A stretch of 23,515 nucleotides of DNA from UBA60 sp964587885 (lineage in GTDB: Archaea > Thermoplasmatota > Poseidoniia > Poseidoniales > Poseidoniaceae). Every line of letters begins with the position of its first letter. Position 1 is the stretch's first letter. The position numbers and the translations under genes were made by a program. Location of the stretch: the NCBI GenBank assembly GCA_964587885.1, contig CAZPME010000028.1, positions 1 to 23,515 on the forward strand, written 5' to 3'. Below, piece by piece: positions 16,723-23,515 of this stretch. The notes beneath the pieces are model-generated. The model did not search any database. It was given only the letters and a program-made list of their open reading frames with translations, and had not been told where the DNA came from.

Positions 16723-17886
16723 ATGAAACTAGGAGTCCCAAAGGAGCCATCGGGCGAGACAAGAGTAGCAATTGTGCCCAATTCAATTCCTAAATTATCG
16801 AAGAAGGGCTTCACAGTTATTGTTGAATCCGGTGCTGGCGCTGAGGCAAATTATTCAGATGATGAATACCAAGAAAAGGGCGCTACAATAGGCTCACTTG
16901 ACGAAGTTCGCCAGTGTGAGATTATCGTCAGCATTCGTGTCCCGGATTACTCGAATTTACAATCCGGGCAAATACTCGCCTGTGTCAGCGACCCATTTCG
17001 CAATCCTGATAGAATCAAAGAGATCTGTGCGCAAGGGATAACCTTGCTATCGATGGATATGATACCTCGTCGCCTTTCAAGGGCACAGTCGATGGATGTC
17101 AATTCCAGCCAAGATAATCTCGCCGGCTACAAAGCTGTTCTACTTGGAGCGGCTGAAGTTAGTCGTGGAATCCCAATGATGACTACATCAGCAGGTACTA
17201 TTCGGCCGGCAAAATTCGTCATCATGGGTAGCGGTGTAGCTGGTCTTCAGGCCATTGCTACTGCCAAAAGGCTCGGTGCTATTGTCTATGCTTCAGATGT
17301 GCGACGTAGTGCGGCTGAGCAAATTGAATCGGTTGGTGGACGCTTCATTGAAGTCGAGGGAATGGATGATTTTGAGGATGAGTCAGGATATGCAAAACCA
17401 CTAACTCCAGAATTCATCCAGAAAGTTAACGACACCGTCTGCGATGTCGCCAGTGATGCCGATGTAATCATCACAACTGCTAGGATTTTCGGGCGACCAG
17501 CACCAATTACTGTTCCGGAATCTGCGATTAAATCATTCAAGTCAGGAGCGGTAGTCGTCGATATGAACGCCGATGTTGGGGGTAATTGCGAACTGACCAA
17601 GGCCGGTGAAATCGTGAATGTTCACGACGTAACCATCATCGGAATCGAAACTTTACCCACTACTCTAGCAAATACCGCATCAATGCTCTACAGCAATAAT
17701 ATGACAAATTTCACCACCAGTCTTTTTGATGAAGATGGTAATTTCATCCTCGCCGATGATGACGATGTTTTGGTTGGTGCCCCAGAGGGAAGTGACTTCC
17801 ATGTTGGTGGAATGGGTGGGGTCTTAATATGCAAGGATGGGACTATACATCCTAAACAATCTCGTCTCAGTGAGGTGGTAGAATGA
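16723..17886 (+). CDS. pntAA: NAD(P) transhydrogenase subunit alpha 1 (domain I, NAD-binding)
   Basis: 387 residues from ATG 16723, which has GAGGAG 8 nt upstream; an in-frame extension to 16654 has no support. This soluble dI component binds NAD(H) and passes hydride to NADP in domain III of PntB. The N-terminus (KLGVPKE...GETRVA) is typical of the alanine dehydrogenase/PNT family. The Rossmann motif GSGVAG is at 169-174, and D192 (ASDVRR) at the next strand favours NAD. The length matches the split alpha-1 subunits of Rhodospirillum-type enzymes rather than the long fused E. coli PntA. The stop overlaps the pntAB start as ATGA. Confidence 0.95.
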   Translation: MKLGVPKEPSGETRVAIVPNSIPKLSKKGFTVIVESGAGAEANYSDDEYQEKGATIGSLDEVRQCEIIVSIRVPDYSNLQSGQILACVSDPFRNPDRIKEICAQGITLLSMDMIPRRLSRAQSMDVNSSQDNLAGYKAVLLGAAEVSRGIPMMTTSAGTIRPAKFVIMGSGVAGLQAIATAKRLGAIVYASDVRRSAAEQIESVGGRFIEVEGMDDFEDESGYAKPLTPEFIQKVNDTVCDVASDADVIITTARIFGRPAPITVPESAIKSFKSGAVVVDMNADVGGNCELTKAGEIVNVHDVTIIGIETLPTTLANTASMLYSNNMTNFTTSLFDEDGNFILADDDDVLVGAPEGSDFHVGGMGGVLICKDGTIHPKQSRLSEVVE

Positions 17887-18200
17887 TTGTCGAAGTTGGC
17901 GCCCTAATCGCAAGTATCACTCTCTTCATGCTGGCGATTTTCCTTGGTTTTGAATTGATTACCAAGGTCCCCCCGACTCTTCACACCCCCTTAATGAGCG
18001 GTGCAAATGCCGTTTCTGGAATTAGTGTGGTTGGAGCATTGGTTCTTTCAAATGTCGCTTTCAAGGGAGGGGATACCGAGTGGGCCACATGGTTGGCATT
18101 CGGAGCCCTAATTCTAGCGATGATTAATGTCGTTGGCGGTTTTGCGGTTACCAATCGTATGCTGAATATGATTGCCGGTAAGAAAAGAGGTGGTAAGTAG
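17883..18200 (+). CDS. pntAB: NAD(P) transhydrogenase subunit alpha 2 (membrane domain IIa)
   Basis: 105 residues, nearly all membrane-embedded, with three helices at about 6-24, 43-60 and 70-92. It forms part of the proton channel of transhydrogenase together with the membrane half of PntB. The sequence KVPPTLHTPLMSGANAVSG is the family signature between helices. The ATG overlaps the pntAA stop (ATGA) and has its own GAGGTGG 4 nt upstream, so coupled translation with separate ribosome loading is likely. The tail is basic (GKKRGGK), fitting a cytoplasmic C-terminus. The pntB start follows immediately after the stop codon. Confidence 0.95.
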   Translation: MIVEVGALIASITLFMLAIFLGFELITKVPPTLHTPLMSGANAVSGISVVGALVLSNVAFKGGDTEWATWLAFGALILAMINVVGGFAVTNRMLNMIAGKKRGGK

Positions 18201-19643
18201 ATGATTGATTCAGCTTACATCGATATTGGCTACCTTCTTTCTGCTGCTCTTTTCATTTTCGGTTTGAAGAAACTTGGCCATCCCCGTACAGCCCCCAAGG
18301 GTAACCAATACGGAATGATGGGAATGGCCACTGCAATTATCACTACATTGGTAAAACTCGAAGTTGAGACAGGTTTGATCGGCTGGAAATACATTGTTGG
18401 TGGAATAGTCATTGGCTCGTTAATCGGCTACATAATGGCCGCACGAGTAGAAATGACCGGAATGCCGGAATTAGTTGCATTATTCAATGGATTTGGTGGT
18501 GCAGCTAGTGCATTGGTTGCCTTGTCCGAGGCTCTAGGTCGCATTGGAGTAGGAACCGCAGATCCCGCTAATGGAATCCCAGTCGATGGCCTCACTCTTT
18601 GGGTTATTTGGATTGCCATCGGCTTGTCGGCACTTGTTGGATGGATGACTCTAACTGGTAGTATCCTAGCTATGCTCAAACTAAAGGGTGGCGTGGAAAT
18701 ATTCGGAAAATGGATTCGCACCCCAACATGGGGTCCGACTTGGTTAAATCCGGTCAAAGGAATTTGTTTCTTTGCTGTATTTGCACTGATTTATCTATCG
18801 GCTACTGATCCTCTAAATACTGATTATGTGTGGTATATCGTTGGCCTTTCAAGCCTACTGGGGATTCTCTTGGTACTACCAATTGGTGGCGCTGACATGC
18901 CGGTAGTAGTTAGCCTTCTCAATTCGTTATCAGGAATTGCCGCCGCCTTTACCGGCTTTATCATCGGCAATAGCGTTCTCATTATCGCCGGATCATTGGT
19001 AGGGGCAAGTGGCCTCATTCTAACCTTCATTATGTGCAAGGCGATGAATCGACGTCTCATCGATGTGTTGTTCAAGTCATTTGGTGGTTCAAGCAAGCAA
19101 TCCTTGACTCGCACCAAGGTCGGTAGCGACCCAGATGAAGTTGCTATGATTGCAGATAGTGCTCAGAAGGTAATAATCGTCCCAGGTTATGGGATGGCAG
19201 TGAGCCAAAGTCAACATCAAGTCAAAGAATTCGGCGATATGATGGAAGAAATGTTTGATACTGAAGTTAAGTATGCAATTCACCCAGTCGCTGGCCGTAT
19301 GCCAGGTCACATGAATGTTCTTCTTGCAGAAGCGAATGTTCCATATGAGAAACTGATTGAAATGGATGAAATTAATCCAGAGTTCCCTGAATGTGACCTT
19401 TGCTTGGTTATTGGAGCAAACGACACCATAAATCCCGCTGCTCGCAGTGGCGAGGGTCCATTGGCTGGCATGCCAATCATGGAATGTGACAAGGCTCGAG
19501 TTGTAGTAATCATCAAGCGCAGTCTGTCGGTTGGATACGCAGGTGTTGACAATGATTTGTTCTATGAAGATAAGACAATGATGCTCTTTGGTGATGGTAA
19601 AGATATGATGACTCAACTCAACTCTGCAATTAAGGAACTGTGA
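18201..19643 (+). CDS. pntB: NAD(P) transhydrogenase subunit beta (membrane domain IIb plus NADP domain III)
   Basis: 480 residues. About the first 290 are hydrophobic, with eight or nine membrane helices that make the proton pathway. The remainder is the cytoplasmic NADP(H)-binding domain III, with VPGYGMAVSQ (327-336), GRMPGHMNVLLAEANVPY, GANDTINPAA and KRSLSVGYAG, all family signatures. The enzyme uses proton-motive force to drive NADH + NADP+ to NAD+ + NADPH. Stop TAG of pntAB and the ATG of pntB are adjacent, and a GAGGTGG site sits 7 nt upstream, identical to that of pntAB. The operon is complete and the reading frames are intact. The 196-residue antisense ORF over the 3' half is a shadow. 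Confidence 0.96.
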   Translation: MIDSAYIDIGYLLSAALFIFGLKKLGHPRTAPKGNQYGMMGMATAIITTLVKLEVETGLIGWKYIVGGIVIGSLIGYIMAARVEMTGMPELVALFNGFGGAASALVALSEALGRIGVGTADPANGIPVDGLTLWVIWIAIGLSALVGWMTLTGSILAMLKLKGGVEIFGKWIRTPTWGPTWLNPVKGICFFAVFALIYLSATDPLNTDYVWYIVGLSSLLGILLVLPIGGADMPVVVSLLNSLSGIAAAFTGFIIGNSVLIIAGSLVGASGLILTFIMCKAMNRRLIDVLFKSFGGSSKQSLTRTKVGSDPDEVAMIADSAQKVIIVPGYGMAVSQSQHQVKEFGDMMEEMFDTEVKYAIHPVAGRMPGHMNVLLAEANVPYEKLIEMDEINPEFPECDLCLVIGANDTINPAARSGEGPLAGMPIMECDKARVVVIIKRSLSVGYAGVDNDLFYEDKTMMLFGDGKDMMTQLNSAIKEL

Positions 19644-19691
19644 ACCATAGAATAAGCAACGGTTAAGGACGTACCACAAGTCGAAGGGTTA

Positions 19692-19697
19692 GGGTGA
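19692..19697 (+). promoter_or_regulatory. Shine-Dalgarno GGGTGA deciding the 19703 start
   Basis: GGGTGA lies 5 nt before ATG 19703. The in-frame upstream GTG at 19694 is part of this very site, so it is unlikely to be the start. Confidence 0.6.
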
Positions 19698-19702
19698 AGG
19701 CG

Positions 19703-20662
19703 ATGAATAAGTGGCAGAGAATCATCATTGTCGCATTACTTTCCAGCGCATTAATTGCTCCCACGCTCGGAGTTAGTACTGGGCCGCCATGGGAAAGTGG
19801 CGATGACCTAATCATCAATGCGGGATGTACTTGTCACGGTGGCGGGGTTACTTCTACCGCAGTTATTGTCTCAATTAGTGGAGTTCCACAATCATATGTG
19901 GTAGGCGAATCATATGACATGACTATTTCTCTAACTACTGCCGATGAAGGCGTCGAGGGTGGATTTTTACTTTGGTCGTATGGTGTCGGAACCTTTGATT
20001 CGGAAGCCACTGGGATTCGTGCTGCTGATGGTGAACCGACCGCGATATCACAGAGTAAATCGGGAAATGATTGGGTCGTTCAATGGACGGCCCCCGCATC
20101 AGATGTCGGAGAAGTGCCGTTTCAATTGGTAGGTAATGCTGTTGATGGCAGTGGTCTTCCGGATGAGGCGGACGCATGGAACATTGTTTCATTCGTAATC
20201 TCCGCGCCAGGTACAACTCAACAATTAGAGGGCGAAGAATTAGCTCTTCGCACCATTTCTGTCGGTGATTATCAATCATTATTCGTTGCGGAGAAATCTG
20301 CAGAGGAAATTGAAATTGAGCATCAAGAGGAACTTTCTGCCATGTATTTTGAACAAGGTAATCTATACTATTGGAGCACCTTTGCAGTTCTATTAATCGG
20401 TGCAGTCTTTCAACGTGAATTCTATGAGCGTAAATTCGGCGGTGGACCCCAACATTTAGACAAATCATTGGCTGTTCCTCAAGGGTTGATACGTGGGACA
20501 ATGGCTCTAGTCTTGCTTTACACTACGATTTACCTCTACCAAGAGGGTTGGGGCAATGGCTGGGTAGGTGTGGTTGGCATGCTCTTCCTTTGGGCTGCTT
20601 ATGGATTATATCGCACTATTTTACAAGCCAAGGCTCCGGTTGAAATCATTGATATGCTGTGA
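19703..20662 (+). CDS. Membrane-anchored protein with CxCH motif and reeler-like (choice-of-anchor V) domain
   Basis: 319 residues from ATG 19703. Residues 7-23 form a signal peptide or first membrane helix. Just after it comes GCTCHGGG with C42, C44 and H45, placed where the 'choice-of-anchor V'/reeler-like domain usually has a CxxCH (TGAPG...CxxCH). The beta domain (about 50-172) contains the family strings GGFLLWSYGVGTF and WTAPASDVGEVPFQLVGNAVDGSG. A charged linker (188-215) leads to three C-terminal helices at about 222-236, 262-279 and 285-303. CxxCH binds c-type haem; with one residue fewer, covalent haem attachment here is uncertain. The domain would face outside. It is 59 bp downstream of pntB and 53 bp upstream of the TatC fusion. 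Function unknown; redox or surface anchoring is inference. Confidence 0.8.
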   Translation: MNKWQRIIIVALLSSALIAPTLGVSTGPPWESGDDLIINAGCTCHGGGVTSTAVIVSISGVPQSYVVGESYDMTISLTTADEGVEGGFLLWSYGVGTFDSEATGIRAADGEPTAISQSKSGNDWVVQWTAPASDVGEVPFQLVGNAVDGSGLPDEADAWNIVSFVISAPGTTQQLEGEELALRTISVGDYQSLFVAEKSAEEIEIEHQEELSAMYFEQGNLYYWSTFAVLLIGAVFQREFYERKFGGGPQHLDKSLAVPQGLIRGTMALVLLYTTIYLYQEGWGNGWVGVVGMLFLWAAYGLYRTILQAKAPVEIIDML

Positions 20663-20715
20663 GGGTCTTTGGCCGAATCACTCATGTTTGAAGGGTCATT
20701 GGAGATAATATTCCT

Positions 20716-22065
20716 ATGCAACCCACCTTGCGCTTAGCACGAGATGCCGATACTTCGGCGCAGAGTCACTTAGATGAGTTCGCCGCCCGCTCTGCCTTGA
20801 TTCTATTCGCTCTCGTTTTGGCTGGCATATATTGGTGGTTGAATTCCGATGCCCTGCTATCTTGGTATCTTACCCGATTAGTACCTTGTGAGGCAACTGA
20901 ATGCCTAAGGGTATTTGATCCAGCACAATGGATTGCCAGTAGATGGATGATGATACTATTACTGAGTTGCTTAGTAATAATGCCATTATTGGCATGGCAG
21001 TCAGTTGCCTTTGCCTCGGGTGGTCTCTTGCCAAAAGAAAAGGTGTGGATGCGCAGAGTATTCCTCTACATGCCCCTTGTTGGTGGACTGGTTGTAATGG
21101 CCACATTGTTGTATATCCTCCCATCAATATTTGCTTGGGGGCATTCAGTAAATGTCGGCCAAGGACTTGCTACTCGCTATGATGCGTCCGAGATTCTAAG
21201 CATTGCATTTACGGTTGCATGGTTGGAGATGCTGATTCTTTTTGCATTATGTGCAATTGTTTTTGGTGGAATATCGGGTCAAATAAATTCCCACACAATC
21301 ACGTTATGGCGCATTCGAATTCACGGTTTTACACTTGGATTAATGTGGTTAATGATGCCCGAGGCCCTTTCAGGAACGCGCCTCACTATTGTCCTATTTT
21401 CTGCCCTCTTGCTTGAGATCGCCTTTGCCCCATTCTCACGTCGAGAAGGCTGGAGAGTAAGCCTTGCTGCAGGTGAAGGGATTCTCGACGATGAAGCAGC
21501 ATTACGTCGCATTTGCTTCGTTGATTGCTCGTGTGCGGGTGCATGTCCTTCATTGGCTCAAAGCCAATTGCCTGCGGGAACAGCATCCCACACTGCTCGT
21601 GCACTTTGCCTCTCATCCGAGGAGCGAGATACACTCCTTGAGCGTATTCGTGCAGAGAGATTCAGCGATGTATTGATTTCTGGTTGCGATTCTACACCAT
21701 TGCCCTTTCAATTTCGCGACAGCATGGATATTTTAGGAATCAATTTACGCGGCTTATCTCTAATGGAGTATGAAGCGTCACGCACAATTTATTCAAAGAA
21801 TAGTTCTTTGGAAATTAGTTTGGCGATTGCAGCATTGAATAATCCTTGGTCACTCTCTCGCTTGCGGCAGCGTCAATATTCAATCTTGAGTGAAAATCCA
21901 TTGCCTAATGAATTGTATTTTTCCGAGGCCAGTGGTAAAGTACCTTGGGGTTTTCAATTGCGTCAAGGAGTTGTTTTCCTCAGTGGAGTTGGACCTTTAA
22001 GTGAAAACATCATTTCACTCATGCATAAAAACCACATACCCATCGTCAATCTTGAACCTAACTAG
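20716..22065 (+). CDS. tatC: TatC-type translocase fused to an HdrA-N-like cysteine domain
   Basis: 449 residues. Residues 1-245 read as TatC, the receptor of the twin-arginine translocase: HLDEF with E21 matches the signal-peptide-binding Glu of E. coli (HLIEL, E15); FDP at 67 leads into helix 2; then MPLLAWQSVAFASGGLLPKE has E108 matching E103; E171 in helix 4 matches E170. Six helices lie at about 26-42, 78-98, 115-139, 160-186, 199-214 and 219-238. The last 200 residues are an extra, predicted cytoplasmic part. RRICFVDCSCAGACP (C267, C271, C273, C277), LC298 and ISGC324 followed by an FRD...GINLRGLSLMEYEAS stretch resemble the N-terminal Fe-S domain of heterodisulfide reductase HdrA. The remaining 90 residues are unrecognised. 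TatC identity is strong, the HdrA likeness moderate. ATG 20716 has only a weak GGAG 11 nt upstream. Confidence 0.8.
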   Translation: MQPTLRLARDADTSAQSHLDEFAARSALILFALVLAGIYWWLNSDALLSWYLTRLVPCEATECLRVFDPAQWIASRWMMILLLSCLVIMPLLAWQSVAFASGGLLPKEKVWMRRVFLYMPLVGGLVVMATLLYILPSIFAWGHSVNVGQGLATRYDASEILSIAFTVAWLEMLILFALCAIVFGGISGQINSHTITLWRIRIHGFTLGLMWLMMPEALSGTRLTIVLFSALLLEIAFAPFSRREGWRVSLAAGEGILDDEAALRRICFVDCSCAGACPSLAQSQLPAGTASHTARALCLSSEERDTLLERIRAERFSDVLISGCDSTPLPFQFRDSMDILGINLRGLSLMEYEASRTIYSKNSSLEISLAIAALNNPWSLSRLRQRQYSILSENPLPNELYFSEASGKVPWGFQLRQGVVFLSGVGPLSENIISLMHKNHIPIVNLEPN

Positions 22066-22113
22066 TGCGTGGCATTGCTTCCGGCATTGAAAATCGCTTA
22101 CTAGGATGCTCAT

Positions 22114-23515
22114 ATGTGGAAATCATTGAAGGTAGAGATTGAGCCAAGCCTGCCTATGCGAGCCGGTCTAGCAGTACCACTAGCACTGTTATTTCTCAGT
22201 GTAGGTCTGTGGGGTTGGGCTAATCCCGAGGAAGTATCATCGTGGTTTGATGAAGTTATTACCAATGAGGAGGATCCAGATGCGCAGGTGCTCAAAATGC
22301 AACCTAAAGAAGAATGGTTAGTTGTGGTGGTGGATTTTTTACAAACACCTGCAGCACCTGGTCTCGATATTAATCAGGCAGAAAATATACTGATGGGAAC
22401 AAATGGGGTTACGGCATATGTTGATGAGATGTCGGATGGAAAAGTTGAACTCAATATCACCATACACCCAGAGGTTGTTCGGGCTGAACATCCTGTGGAA
22501 TACTATGGTACTGATGCAGATGGAACGCGTGATGTCGGGCAGGCTGGTGGAAATGGCCCCTCAACTCTCGCAGAACAAGTAATTATGGACATTAAAGATT
22601 CAATCGATTGGCAACAATGGGATTTGAATAATGATGGAATTGTCGACCGCTTCTTAATTCTGCACACCAGTAAACCGCAGGAAGATAGTGGTTCATCGAG
22701 TAAGATATGGTCACACTTTGGGCCACTAAGTGAAGAAATCGAATTACCAGATGATATGATTATCGGGCAATATACAATGTCTAGTTTCCGCTCAACCAAT
22801 TATCGCGGAACTATAATCCATGAATCACTTCACCAGCATGGTGCCATCGACCTTTATGCCGTACATGATGACAACCGTAAAGATTCATGGAATGGTGTTG
22901 GCGATTGGGATGTAATGGCTAGTGGAAATTGGAATGGCAATGGGGCCGTTCCTTCCTTGCCGATGGCGGCTACCATTGAATTACTCGGCATTGACCGTCA
23001 TCAGGAATTACCCGAAAATTGGCCTGAGTATAGTGATTGCACGGGTGAAATATATGCGGTTTCAGCACAAACATCTAGTGGTAACGCATTGAAAATTAGG
23101 TTATCAGAGGGGGAGTATCTTTGGGCGGAATATCGTGCAGATTCTGGTTTTGATTCACAATTGCCCGGTGAGGGTCTATTGGTCAGCATTCTCAATGAAA
23201 ACGTTGGTGGCCTAGAAAATAACGATGCCAATACAGATTCACGCCGGCCGTATCTTCGTGTCGTTGAAGCTGACCAAGATAACGGTTTGATTTCAGGAAC
23301 AGATGAGGGGGCATCTTCAGATGTATTCCAAGTCGATGACCAGTTTGGCCGCAATGGAGTTTTAATTCGTGACCGGTTCGGATTCTTGGTGTCTTGGACT
23401 GCGACAATTGAATACAATATTGATGGGATATTATTGAATATGACTAGTGAGAATTGTCGACCTTCATTTGATGTGTCACTACCGGATGAATCGGTAGTAG
23501 TTTTCCCTAACCAAG
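22114..23515 (+). CDS. M6-family (immune inhibitor A-like) metalloprotease, 3' truncated by the window
   Basis: The frame is open from ATG 22114 through the window edge (467 codons seen). A membrane segment (17-36), signal peptide or N-terminal anchor, places the rest outside the cell. The catalytic zinc motif is HESLHQHGAIDLY (H236, E237, H240, with D245 as third-ligand candidate), the HExxHxxGxxDLY form of M6 peptidases. GDWDVMASGNWNG supplies the Met-turn (M268). DLNNDGIVD (170-178) is an EF-hand-like calcium loop. It probably degrades extracellular protein, fitting a heterotrophic marine archaeon. The missing C-terminus commonly carries jellyroll or Ig-like domains in this family. It starts 48 bp after the TatC fusion; no clear ribosome site or TATA box is visible. 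Although secreted, it lacks a twin-arginine motif. Confidence 0.9.
   Translation, partial: MWKSLKVEIEPSLPMRAGLAVPLALLFLSVGLWGWANPEEVSSWFDEVITNEEDPDAQVLKMQPKEEWLVVVVDFLQTPAAPGLDINQAENILMGTNGVTAYVDEMSDGKVELNITIHPEVVRAEHPVEYYGTDADGTRDVGQAGGNGPSTLAEQVIMDIKDSIDWQQWDLNNDGIVDRFLILHTSKPQEDSGSSSKIWSHFGPLSEEIELPDDMIIGQYTMSSFRSTNYRGTIIHESLHQHGAIDLYAVHDDNRKDSWNGVGDWDVMASGNWNGNGAVPSLPMAATIELLGIDRHQELPENWPEYSDCTGEIYAVSAQTSSGNALKIRLSEGEYLWAEYRADSGFDSQLPGEGLLVSILNENVGGLENNDANTDSRRPYLRVVEADQDNGLISGTDEGASSDVFQVDDQFGRNGVLIRDRFGFLVSWTATIEYNIDGILLNMTSENCRPSFDVSLPDESVVVFPNQ

Noticed and set aside
16562..16786. 74-codon minus-strand ORF in the mdh/pnt spacer
   Set aside because: It overlaps the pntAA start on the opposite strand and would block the divergent promoters; no ribosome site or family likeness.
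19089..19679. Minus-strand ORF of 196 codons opposite pntB
   Set aside because: It lies wholly antisense to the well-supported NADP domain of PntB. Its translation is a jumble of His, Trp and Cys with no domain or signal.
19935..20501. Minus-strand ORF of 188 codons opposite the CxCH protein
   Set aside because: His/Arg/Gln-rich low-complexity translation, antisense to a frame with clear signal peptide, domain and helices.
20716..22065. Reading the TatC fusion as a frameshift or assembly join of two genes
   Set aside because: The frame is continuous with no internal ribosome site or overlapping start near residues 240-265. Composition is even across the junction.
23001..23417. Minus-strand ORF of 138 codons at the end of the window
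   Set aside because: Antisense to the M6 protease frame, which is open to the window edge and shows family motifs. The ORF has no recognisable features.

Overview
The window looks like a chromosome fragment of a marine planktonic archaeon, most likely Marine Group II (Candidatus Poseidoniales, Thermoplasmatota). I infer this from the archaeal-type alanyl-tRNA synthetase, two tRNA genes without an encoded CCA end, GGTGA-type Shine-Dalgarno sites 4-5 nt before several starts, an archaeal RtcB ligase, very long signal-peptide surface proteins, and a bacterial-style three-gene proton-pumping transhydrogenase. Nothing was searched against a database, so the lineage is a judgement from memory.

Layout. 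1-300: two divergent tRNA genes, Ser(GGA) on the minus strand and Thr(GGU) on the plus strand, each with a TATA-like box at the expected distance. 460-7998: one giant secreted and membrane-anchored protein (about 2,512 residues) with MAM-like jellyroll domains, a glycine-rich beta-helix-like block, Ig-like repeats, a C-terminal membrane helix and an acidic cytoplasmic tail. 8079-8300: a small coiled-coil protein behind a TATA box, probably leaderless. 8304-9851 (minus): rtcB. 9914-12763 (plus): alaS. 12752-14745 (minus): an operon of rmuC followed by a Nudix hydrolase, coupled by an ATGA overlap. 14858-15565 (plus): an ETHE1/glyoxalase-II-like metallo-beta-lactamase protein. 15581-16522 (minus): malate dehydrogenase, divergent from pntAA-pntAB-pntB (16723-19643, plus). 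19703-20662: a membrane-anchored protein with a CxCH motif and a reeler-like 'choice-of-anchor V' domain. 20716-22065: a TatC translocase fused to a cysteine-containing domain that resembles the N-terminal domain of HdrA. 22114-end: a truncated M6 (immune-inhibitor-A-like) metalloprotease.

How the genes fit together. The mdh/pnt pair links NADH made by malate oxidation with proton-motive NADPH production. rtcB, alaS and the tRNA genes are tRNA and translation functions. rmuC plus Nudix looks like DNA or nucleotide housekeeping of bacterial type. The last 3.8 kb is an envelope and export block: a possible haem-type protein, an unusual TatC and a secreted protease, echoing the giant surface protein at the other end.

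The most interesting item is the TatC fusion. All three functional TatC glutamates are present (E21, E108, E171). Beyond the sixth helix, a domain of about 100 residues carries four cysteines (C271, C273, C298, C324) in the same order as the HdrA N-terminal iron-sulfur domain. No gene-free stretch exceeds 300 bases; the longest are about 200 bp (mdh/pnt divergent region) and 168 bp (between tRNA-Thr and the giant gene).
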